Of a stretch of DNA of 10,013 nucleotides, positions 1-5,023 are shown piece after piece; within the stretch, counting starts at the first letter, position 1; each line of letters starts with the position of its first letter. Source of the stretch: Gammaproteobacteria bacterium. GTDB taxonomy: Bacteria > Pseudomonadota > Gammaproteobacteria > Thiomicrospirales > Thiomicrospiraceae. The notes beneath the pieces are model-generated. The model was not told the DNA's origin and searched no databases. It was given only the letters and a program-made list of their open reading frames with translations. The stretch covers positions 1-10,013 of the forward strand of contig JAADDM010000043.1 in assembly GCA_013153955.1 (NCBI GenBank). The letters run 5' to 3'. Position numbers and translations under genes: made by a program.

Positions 1-121
1 TTCTCATATTAAGCGAATGGATTTATCGGCAATTTAACCCCCGTCACAAACAGCCTTTTAAACAGAAAAGCGTTATTTTTTATATTCAAACTACCTTTAA
101 AACGATAAGAACCAAGCACTC

Positions 122-763
122 TTAGGTATACAGCTCAACAGGTGGATCATTCGCTAATCGCTTAATTAGATCGGTTCTCGTCACAATTCCAATCAAGCCT
201 CCTACCTCATTCATCACCACCAAAGCCCCAACATCATATTCAGCCAATATCGCAGCAATATGGCGAATATCAGTATCGCCTGTCGTTGTAATCACTTCGG
301 TGTGCATCACCTCTGCAACGGTATCTGGCTTAACCCCTTCAAGCACCCCCAATTGATCGACAATAACTCGACCCAAAAGATCTGATTCAGTACACATCCC
401 AACCAACTCTCCTGAGCGCATCACCGGTAAAAAATGTACATTTGAAGATTGCATCAAGTGCCAGGCCTCTTCCACGGTGGCATCATCCGCCACCAAAACG
501 ACTGGAGATACCATGACCTCAGAGGCCTTAACGATAATACGTCGCTGCTGCCCCTGTTGATTAACTTGATAAGCCTTTACTGCTGCAGACGCCACGGGCT
601 TAGCCTTATTTTTATAAGCGCTTGGGTCAAAAACCTCTCCCTCAAGAACATCCTTCTCCACAGCAACAGGTTTTTTAATCGGCGAAACAGGCATAGAGTC
701 TATACGCCCTTTATCTCCAATAAAGTTACGACCTTCTGGACTATATACAATGAACACAGACAC
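122..763 (-). CDS. Tandem CBS-domain protein, function unknown
   Basis: This 213-residue soluble protein has two CBS domains, at about residues 80-138 (SEVMVSPVVLVADDATVEEA through MCTESDLL) and 148-205 (VAEVMHTEVITTTGDTDIRH through VTRTDLI). Such pairs form a Bateman module that usually binds adenine nucleotides or a related ligand and controls a partner. No catalytic or DNA-binding domain is attached. The first 80 residues are polar and probably disordered, with an Ala/Gln-rich patch (SAAVKAYQVNQQGQQRR). No signal peptide or membrane segment is visible. The reading frame begins with GTG at 763 and its Shine-Dalgarno is poor. An in-frame ATG at 694 (residue 24) has AAAGGG upstream but at long spacing, so the start is uncertain. 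It is transcribed divergently from ahpC; a regulatory link to peroxide stress would be guesswork. The domain assignment is secure, the role is not. Confidence 0.85.
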   Translation of the reverse strand: MSVFIVYSPEGRNFIGDKGRIDSMPVSPIKKPVAVEKDVLEGEVFDPSAYKNKAKPVASAAVKAYQVNQQGQQRRIIVKASEVMVSPVVLVADDATVEEAWHLMQSSNVHFLPVMRSGELVGMCTESDLLGRVIVDQLGVLEGVKPDTVAEVMHTEVITTTGDTDIRHIAAILAEYDVGALVVMNEVGGLIGIVTRTDLIKRLANDPPVELYT

Positions 764-825
764 CTCGACAGAAGCGAGTGATTTCCATAAGACACCGATC
801 TAAAATGGACACTCACCGATTATTT

Positions 826-855
826 ATTAAAAAACAGGATTACTTAGTTTATCAA
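826..855 (-). promoter_or_regulatory. Candidate sigma-70 promoter for the CBS-domain gene
   Basis: On the minus strand, TTGATA (855-850) and TTTAAT (831-826) are separated by 18 bases. Each box matches the -35 or -10 consensus at five of six positions. Transcription would start near 819, leaving a leader of about 55 bases before the GTG start. This is a pattern match only. Confidence 0.4.
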
Positions 856-925
856 CAGCATAGCCTGTTTACTTTAATTTCGCACCGCTCTTAGCCACTT
901 ACTCACTAGAATATCCCCCCGTTAT

Positions 926-934
926 TGATATAAT
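926..934 (+). promoter_or_regulatory. Extended -10 promoter for ahpC
   Basis: TGATATAAT is a perfect extended -10 element (TG-n-TATAAT). No good -35 hexamer lies 16-18 bases upstream, which is typical of extended -10 promoters. Transcription would start near 941, about 38 bases before the ahpC ATG, and the leader carries the AAGGA ribosome site at 966-970. I could not identify an OxyR-like operator with confidence. Confidence 0.6.
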
Positions 935-978
935 ACTTTGGTTTTTAACCCTCATTAAATTTTACAAGGATATAACCT

Positions 979-1581
979 ATGTCAGTTTTAGTCACCCAGG
1001 CAGCACCCGATTTTACTTCAGCAGCCGTATTAGCCGACGGTTCAATCGTTGATGACTTCAATCTAAAGAGCCACATTGCTGGTAAGTACGCAGTGGTCTT
1101 CTTCTACCCACTAGATTTCACATTCGTATGTCCTTCTGAAATCCTAGCATTTGACCACCGTGTTGAGAAGTTCAAATCTCTAAACACGGAAGTTGTTGGT
1201 ATCTCTGTTGACTCTCAGTTTACACACAATGCATGGCGTAATACGCCTGTAAATGAAGGCGGACTTGGCCCAGTTAAGTTCCCTTTAGTAGCTGATTTAG
1301 GCGGCTCTATCATGGAAGCATACGGGGTTGTTCACCCTGCAAACATCGCACTTCGTGGTGCTTTCTTAATTGATACAAACGGTGTAGTTCGTCATCAAGT
1401 TGTTAACGACCTGCCTTTAGGACGTAACGTTGATGAGATGGTTCGTATGGTTGAAGCGCTACAGTTTCACGAAGAAGTAGGCGAAGTATGCCCTGCTGGT
1501 TGGAACAAAGGCGACGAAGGCATGCAAGATACACCAGACGGTGTTGCTGACTACCTAGCTAAGAATGCAGACAAGCTGTAA
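979..1581 (+). CDS. ahpC: Typical 2-Cys peroxiredoxin (AhpC/Prx1 class)
   Basis: This 200-residue thiol peroxidase reduces hydrogen peroxide and organic hydroperoxides in the cytoplasm. The peroxidatic centre is PLDFTFVCP, with Pro44, Thr48 and Cys51 in the PxxxTxxC arrangement and Arg126 completing the site. The resolving Cys171 lies in EVCPAGW near the C terminus, so this is a typical two-cysteine obligate dimer. The GGLG loop (94-97) is present, but no C-terminal YF motif is seen, so a fully overoxidation-sensitive form is not indicated. Length is standard. The ATG at 979 has AAGGA at 966-970. No ahpF is adjacent, so the reductant (thioredoxin or AhpF elsewhere) is unknown. The codon choice looks more restricted than in its neighbours, as expected for an abundant protein. 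The gene is followed by a structured 3' UTR and a strong terminator. Confidence 0.96.
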   Translation: MSVLVTQAAPDFTSAAVLADGSIVDDFNLKSHIAGKYAVVFFYPLDFTFVCPSEILAFDHRVEKFKSLNTEVVGISVDSQFTHNAWRNTPVNEGGLGPVKFPLVADLGGSIMEAYGVVHPANIALRGAFLIDTNGVVRHQVVNDLPLGRNVDEMVRMVEALQFHEEVGEVCPAGWNKGDEGMQDTPDGVADYLAKNADKL

Positions 1582-1593
1582 TTCGCTCCGTAT

Positions 1594-1651
1594 TAATCGA
1601 ATCTGTATTTATTTAATCTGTGTAAACAGCTAAAATAACCTCATTCGATTA
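1594..1651 (+). other. Long stem-loop in the ahpC 3' UTR
   Basis: A perfect 9-bp inverted repeat, TAATCGAAT (1594-1602) and ATTCGATTA (1643-1651), encloses a second stem of TTATTTA (1609-1615) with TAAAATAA (1631-1638, one bulged A). Inside that is CTGT (1618-1621) with ACAG (1626-1629), closing a GUAA loop of the GNRA type. The nested fold begins 13 bases after the ahpC stop and ends 6 bases before the A-run of the terminator. It may protect the ahpC mRNA 3' end or form part of a small RNA released from the 3' UTR. The pairing is read by eye and function is inferred. Confidence 0.45.
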
Positions 1652-1657
1652 TTGCTT

Positions 1658-1688
1658 AAAAAAGGCCGTCAATTGACGGCCTTTTTTT
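1658..1688 (+). terminator. Strong intrinsic terminator after ahpC
   Basis: GGCCGTCAATTGACGGCC (1664-1681) is a perfect 18-bp palindrome, preceded by six A and followed by seven T. The T-run makes it a classic Rho-independent terminator for ahpC, and the A-run lets it act weakly on the other strand. It sits only 26 bases upstream of the proposed ispA start. Confidence 0.9.
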
Positions 1689-1700
1689 ATGGAAAAAATA

Positions 1701-1707
1701 AAGAGAG
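1701..1707 (+). promoter_or_regulatory. Ribosome binding site that supports the ispA TTG start
   Basis: AAGAGAG ends 7 bases before TTG at 1715. No comparable purine run precedes the upstream in-frame TTG at 1652, which lies on the far side of the terminator. Confidence 0.5.
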
Positions 1708-1714
1708 CCCTCTA

Positions 1715-2602
1715 TTGAAAACTCAGTTAACGACCTACCAAATTCGCGTTAATTCAGCCCTAAACTCCCATATTAAACAGCAAACATCGCTTAGTCAAGA
1801 TGGCAAAAACCAACTGATTAATGCCCTTGAATATGCCACGCTCAACAACGGAAAGCGCCTGCGGCCTGCCCTCATCTATGCCATGGGTGAAGCATTAAGC
1901 ATCCCATTAAACACATTGGATGCCGCCGCCTGCGCCATGGAACTTATTCACAGCTACTCACTTGTTCACGATGACCTACCTGCAATGGATGACGATGCGC
2001 TTCGCAGAGGCAAGCCTACCTGCCATATTCAGTTTGATGAAGCCACAGCCATTCTCGTCGGTGATGCACAGCAAACACTCGCCTTTCAAATCATCAGCGA
2101 AGACCCACACACCACAGACACAAACAAGGTCCGATTGATTCAACTGCTGACTCAAGCCAGCGGTATTCACGGCATGATTGGCGGTCAGATGATAGACATA
2201 CAGTCTGAAGGCGAGCTCCCTGAAATAAATCAACTACGAACCATGCACCTAATGAAAACGGGCGCCCTAATTAAAAGCTCGCTCTTAATGGGTGCGAGCC
2301 AAAGTGACCGCTACAACGACATCAAAGAACGCATTGAGCACTTTGGTAACCTAGTCGGCCTCGCTTTTCAGGTTCAGGATGATATTTTAGACATTGAAAG
2401 CTCGACCGAAACCTTAGGTAAACCACAAGGTAGCGATGAAGAAGCCAATAAATCAACCTACCCCAAACTACTAGGTCTGGTTGAAAGCAAAACCTATCGT
2501 GACAAACTCATTACCGAAGCCCAAGCAACCCTTAAACAACTCAATTTAAACAGCGCTTTCCTGGAAGACTTAACGACCTACATCGCTAAAAGATCATACT
2601 AA
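1715..2602 (+). CDS. ispA: (2E,6E)-farnesyl diphosphate synthase
   Basis: This trans-prenyltransferase condenses dimethylallyl/geranyl diphosphate with isopentenyl diphosphate to give C15 farnesyl diphosphate, the precursor of quinone side chains and undecaprenyl phosphate. Counted from the TTG at 1715 it has 295 residues, close to E. coli IspA. GKRLRP is at 46-51. The first aspartate-rich motif, DDLPAMD, is at 86-92, VGDAQQTLAF at 115-124, and the second motif, DDILD, at 222-226. YS precedes the first motif as in E. coli IspA, consistent with a C15 product. The frame is open back to a TTG at 1652, but that start would translate through the terminator and add 21 unrelated residues, so 1715 with AAGAGAG is preferred. 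No xseB or dxs, its common neighbours, is next to it here. Confidence 0.93.
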   Translation: MKTQLTTYQIRVNSALNSHIKQQTSLSQDGKNQLINALEYATLNNGKRLRPALIYAMGEALSIPLNTLDAAACAMELIHSYSLVHDDLPAMDDDALRRGKPTCHIQFDEATAILVGDAQQTLAFQIISEDPHTTDTNKVRLIQLLTQASGIHGMIGGQMIDIQSEGELPEINQLRTMHLMKTGALIKSSLLMGASQSDRYNDIKERIEHFGNLVGLAFQVQDDILDIESSTETLGKPQGSDEEANKSTYPKLLGLVESKTYRDKLITEAQATLKQLNLNSAFLEDLTTYIAKRSY

Positions 2603-2715
2603 CCCCCCTTATCTATCAATCTAAGCCCTAAAACAAGCCACAAAACACAGGAAATAAGAGATTGATTTACAAAGGGATATTTCATATCTTTCTCTCAATA
2701 GAGCGTATTCTCTTC

Positions 2716-2744
2716 TTTAAATAGCGCCTTATTTTAGGTATAAT
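2716..2744 (+). promoter_or_regulatory. Candidate sigma-70 promoter for queD
   Basis: TATAAT (2739-2744) is a perfect -10 hexamer. TTTAAA (2716-2721), 17 bases upstream, matches the -35 consensus at four of six positions. The start near 2751 gives a leader of about 30 bases. No preQ1 riboswitch fold is evident in that leader. Confidence 0.55.
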
Positions 2745-2780
2745 GCGCCTTCTTTTTTAAATGACACAGACTGAAAAATC

Positions 2781-3158
2781 ATGGCTCAAACTTTTATTTT
2801 AAAAACGCTTTTAGACTTTGCCGCTGCGCACACGCTAAAAGGCTACCCAGGTGACTGCGCTAAAATGCATGGTCATAACTGGAAAATTGAAGTTCAGGTG
2901 TCTGGCACACAGCTAAATGAGATTGGGATGGTCATTGATTTTAAAGAGATTAAACGTCACGCCAAAGCGGTCATCAAAGAACTCGATCACAGCTACCTAA
3001 ATGACCACCCACATTTCAAAGACCTAAATCCAACGGCTGAAAATATTGCCGTCTATATTTTCAAGCAGGTTGAGTCAGTTATTAGCAGCCCAAACGTTAA
3101 AATGCACAGCATCACCGTCTGGGAAAATGACCGAAACTGTGTGACCTACTCAGAGTAA
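2781..3158 (+). CDS. queD: 6-carboxy-5,6,7,8-tetrahydropterin synthase
   Basis: QueD converts 7,8-dihydroneopterin triphosphate to 6-carboxytetrahydropterin, the second step in making queuosine for tRNA wobble positions. The 125-residue protein has the fold-defining zinc ligands His17, His30 and His32, the last two in CAKMHGH. The catalytic Cys26 lies in that same motif, and the Asp69-His70 pair follows in ELDHSYL. PTAEN (84-88) and the WE pair at 114-115, which binds the pterin, are also present. Length is typical. The family also contains 6-pyruvoyl-tetrahydropterin synthases, but the CxxxHGH motif in a bacterial protein of this size favours QueD. The ATG at 2781 has only a weak Shine-Dalgarno (GACTGA). 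No other queuosine gene is adjacent, so it is probably a single-gene unit. Confidence 0.93.
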   Translation: MAQTFILKTLLDFAAAHTLKGYPGDCAKMHGHNWKIEVQVSGTQLNEIGMVIDFKEIKRHAKAVIKELDHSYLNDHPHFKDLNPTAENIAVYIFKQVESVISSPNVKMHSITVWENDRNCVTYSE

Positions 3159-3282
3159 TCCCCCCTTCATTAAGATTAACCTAAAGCCGTTCTAACAGCC
3201 TAAATACACACTTCGGAAAAACCTCTTCGCGCCCATCATGATGCAGGAAGCCTTCACTTTTTACCCCACTCAAGCAATAGCC

Positions 3283-3291
3283 TGCTAAAAT
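3283..3291 (+). promoter_or_regulatory. Candidate extended -10 promoter for pilD
   Basis: TGCTAAAAT fits an extended -10 element (TG-n plus TAAAAT, five of six). There is no clear -35 box. The predicted start near 3298 lies about 44 bases before the pilD ATG. Confidence 0.4.
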
Positions 3292-3341
3292 CAATACTCG
3301 TATTACCCTCTACCCAATAACCAGAGCCGCTGACCAAACTC

Positions 3342-4151
3342 ATGTTAGAACTTACTCAAGACCCCTCCGCCCAATTAAGCACTTTCACATTAATCATATT
3401 AAGCAGCCTGTTTGGGCTGATTATTGGTAGCTTTATCTCCATGTTAAGCTGGCGCCTGCCACGCATTATGATGCAGGATGGTGCAGAGCAATTTAAACAA
3501 ATCAGCATGGGCGGCTCTAAATGCCCAAAATGCGAAACCGAGCTTCCATGGTATCGGCTATTCCCACTATTTAGTTGGCTAGCAAGCCGCGGTAAATGCC
3601 ATCACTGCCAAGTCAAAATATCGCCTCGATACCCTCTCATCGAATTAACCACTGCCATTGCAACAGGCCTGGTTATTTGGCAATTTGGCTTAAGCGCACA
3701 AGGCTATCTCGCTCTGGCTTTTATCTGGATACTAATCACCCTAAGCGTAATTGATATTGAGCATCAACTGATTTTAGACAATCTAAGCCTCCCTTTACTC
3801 TGGTTAGGCTTACTGGTCAATACACAAGGCATCTTCACCTCCCCTACTGATGCTATCTGGGGGGCTGCGATAGGCTACTTGCTTTTATGGCTGGTCTTTC
3901 ATGCCTTCAAACTGATTACGGGTAAAGAGGGAATGGGCTATGGCGATTTTAAACTACTGGCTGCGCTAGGCGCTTGGTTTGGGTTTATCGCCCTGCCGCA
4001 GATCATTCTAATTGCGGCACTCAGCAGCATTGTCATCAGCGTACTTGGTATGGCACTTAAGCTCAGAACCTTAAACGCTCCAATGGCCTTTGGCCCCTTC
4101 CTTGCCATTGGCGGGGTAATTACTCTGTTCTTTGGCCCCCAAGTATTTTAA
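3342..4151 (+). CDS. pilD: Type IV prepilin peptidase / N-methyltransferase
   Basis: PilD is an inner-membrane aspartic protease that removes the leader peptide of type IV prepilins and type II secretion pseudopilins, then methylates the new N terminus. The 269-residue protein has a first membrane helix at about 14-36 (GLIIGSFISMLSWRLP). A cytoplasmic loop carries the two CxxC pairs, Cys61/Cys64 and Cys86/Cys89, typical of the bifunctional form. The last part holds several further membrane helices. The expected catalytic aspartates are Asp138 (SVIDIEH) and Asp202 in GMGYGDFKL, 64 residues apart as in Pseudomonas PilD. In many gammaproteobacteria pilD follows pilB and pilC and precedes coaE. 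Here it stands alone, so the pilus or secretion genes must be elsewhere. The Shine-Dalgarno is weak. It ends at a strong terminator. Confidence 0.96.
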   Translation: MLELTQDPSAQLSTFTLIILSSLFGLIIGSFISMLSWRLPRIMMQDGAEQFKQISMGGSKCPKCETELPWYRLFPLFSWLASRGKCHHCQVKISPRYPLIELTTAIATGLVIWQFGLSAQGYLALAFIWILITLSVIDIEHQLILDNLSLPLLWLGLLVNTQGIFTSPTDAIWGAAIGYLLLWLVFHAFKLITGKEGMGYGDFKLLAALGAWFGFIALPQIILIAALSSIVISVLGMALKLRTLNAPMAFGPFLAIGGVITLFFGPQVF

Positions 4152-4184
4152 AAACAACCCAAATAAAAACTTTCAATCAGACAT

Positions 4185-4215
4185 AAAAAAAGCGCTCTAA
4201 AGAGCGCTTTTTTTT
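4185..4215. terminator. Bidirectional intrinsic terminator between pilD and the DUF3579 gene
   Basis: AGCGCTCT (4191-4198) and AGAGCGCT (4201-4208) pair perfectly around a two-base AA gap; the stem would open slightly to make a loop. It is flanked by seven A on the left and eight T on the right, so each strand ends in a U-run. It serves pilD from the left and the convergent gene from the right. Confidence 0.9.
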
Positions 4216-4263
4216 GGATTAAAAGTTGATTAAAGCAGTAGCACCCCAATCACTCAGAATCAA

Positions 4264-4554
4264 TTATGAACCTATTTTCTGTTCCGTAATATCACAGACT
4301 TCCGTCATTTTAAGCTTATTACTTTTCACAAAATTCATGACATACTGAAACATGCCAGGATTCTTTATCTCAAGTTCCATATCAATAATAAGGCACTTCT
4401 GCCCTTCATATAATTCAGGGTGCAACAAATCAGAATAAACTAAACGCTGCTTATCATAACTTGCTGCCATAGAGGCGATGCGATCAATCCAATCGCTGGG
4501 TCTAAACTTACGGCCAGCTTCTGTTACGCCTTCAATAATATATTTACAATGCAC
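4264..4554 (-). CDS. DUF3579 family protein, function unknown
   Basis: This 96-residue soluble protein has the N-terminal signature YIIEGVT..G.KFRPSDWIDRIA (5-27), which I recognise from the DUF3579 family of beta- and gammaproteobacteria. A second conserved-looking block, EGQKCLIIDMELEIKNPGMFQYVMNF (50-75), follows. No catalytic motif, signal peptide or membrane segment is visible. The three cysteines (3, 54, 87) are scattered and do not form a metal-binding pair. The start is GTG at 4554. An in-frame TGA lies 9 bases upstream of it, so no longer form is possible, and the ribosome site is weak. It is a stand-alone gene convergent with pilD and shares its terminator. Family membership is from memory of the motif and the biochemical role is unknown. 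Confidence 0.8.
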   Translation of the reverse strand: MHCKYIIEGVTEAGRKFRPSDWIDRIASMAASYDKQRLVYSDLLHPELYEGQKCLIIDMELEIKNPGMFQYVMNFVKSNKLKMTEVCDITEQKIGS

Positions 4555-4598
4555 TTTATTTCAACCCGAATAAAAAGTAATAATTTTAAAACGTCGCA

Positions 4599-4607
4599 AT
4601 TTTATCA
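4599..4607 (-). promoter_or_regulatory. Candidate extended -10 promoter for the DUF3579 gene
   Basis: On the minus strand the sequence reads TGATAAAAT (TG-n plus TAAAAT), with no obvious -35 box. The transcript would start near 4592, about 38 bases before the GTG start. Confidence 0.35.
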
Positions 4608-4692
4608 TAAGTAGCAAACGGTTTACTTTAAATTAAGGCCTTGTTAGGCACTTAACCCTACAAAAATTATTTAACCCTAACTTAATAGCAAT

Positions 4693-4710
4693 TTAACCAG
4701 GCCTGGTTAA
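4693..4710. promoter_or_regulatory. Perfect 18-bp palindrome, possible operator
   Basis: TTAACCAGGCCTGGTTAA reads the same on both strands with no spacer and no T-run after it, so a dimeric DNA-binding protein site is more likely than a terminator. Its half-site TTAACC also occurs at 4652 and 4671. No cognate regulator is known to me. Confidence 0.4.
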
Positions 4711-4868
4711 CTCAATCTTTGCCTTTACCCCCTCTTTAAACCCTCGAAAGTACAGACTCCAACTTATTTATACTCCAATAAGCCAAGCATCTAATTTGAA
4801 CAACTCACCAACGGGTCATATTAATCTAAAACAGTTCCTCAATTCAACAAGCAATTCAAGCCATTAAA

Positions 4869-4877
4869 TGGCATAAT
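4869..4877 (+). promoter_or_regulatory. Candidate extended -10 promoter for the DAHP synthase gene
   Basis: TGGCATAAT fits TG-n plus CATAAT (five of six). A start near 4884 would give a leader of about 140 bases that includes the whole foldable segment. There is no convincing -35 box at 16-18 bases. TTGAAC (4796) with TATTAA (4819) is a weaker alternative. Confidence 0.35.
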
Positions 4878-4906
4878 ATTGCGTCCTAAAACAAAGATAA
4901 TGACAC

Positions 4907-4987
4907 AGTAAACCGCATACGTACGCTTGGTGCGTCGTCAGATAGGCAGAAGCCGCTTTCATAAAGCCCTTCTCCCTATGGTTTACT
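4907..4987 (+). other. Candidate structured leader RNA upstream of the DAHP synthase gene
   Basis: AGTAAACC (4907-4914) pairs with GGTTTACT (4980-4987), closing a segment with two internal hairpins. One is ACG-t-ACGC (4919-4926) with GCGTCGT (4932-4938); the other is GCTTT (4955-4959) with AAAGC (4963-4967) around CAT. A CTTTTT run follows the closing stem. This looks like a branched leader that could act in attenuation. It matches no riboswitch class that I recognise. Pairing is by eye; regulation is inferred. Confidence 0.35.
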
Positions 4988-5023
4988 CTTTTTAAAGCTA
5001 TAACGAGAGCCTGCAGGTTGAAT

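Larger units (their letters stand above)
4555..5023. other. Gene-free regulatory stretch ahead of the DAHP synthase gene
   Basis: About 470 bases contain no credible protein gene. From left to right they hold the candidate promoter of the DUF3579 gene, GGTTTACT at 4620, and two TTAACCCTA repeats (4652, 4671) leading to a perfect 18-bp palindrome at 4693-4710. Next come two ACTCCAA repeats (4756, 4772), a candidate extended -10 (4869-4877), and a foldable leader (4907-4987). Some of these short repeats are expected by chance; the palindrome and the leader are the strongest signals. Confidence 0.6.

Noticed and set aside
449..781. Plus-strand 110-codon open frame opposite the CBS gene
   Set aside because: It lies antisense to a clearly coding frame, has no protein-like motifs, and is a shadow.
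1652..1714. N-terminal extension of IspA from the TTG at 1652
   Set aside because: It would translate the ahpC terminator, adds residues absent from IspA proteins, and has no ribosome site; TTG 1715 gives the family length.
3238..3478. ATGATGCAGGA direct repeat, before pilD (3238) and inside pilD (3468); the first could start a 16-codon ORF
   Set aside because: An 11-base match is expected by chance, and the short ORF has no ribosome site or recognisable product.
4630..4660. GTTAGGC near 4642, matching an integron attC core (GTTRRRY)
   Set aside because: No matching RYYYAAC partner at attC distance, no cassette array and no integrase; the seven-base match is chance.
3664..4709. The 12-base CAGGCCTGGTTA occurring at 3664 and 4698, with the related ACCAGGCCTGGT at 6645
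   Set aside because: A few identical 12-mers are expected by chance in 10 kb, and two of the three copies are inside ordinary coding sequence.
5018..5023. TTG at 5018 as the start of the DAHP synthase
   Set aside because: The AGG ribosome site abuts this codon, and the ATG at 5024 has proper spacing and matches the family N terminus.
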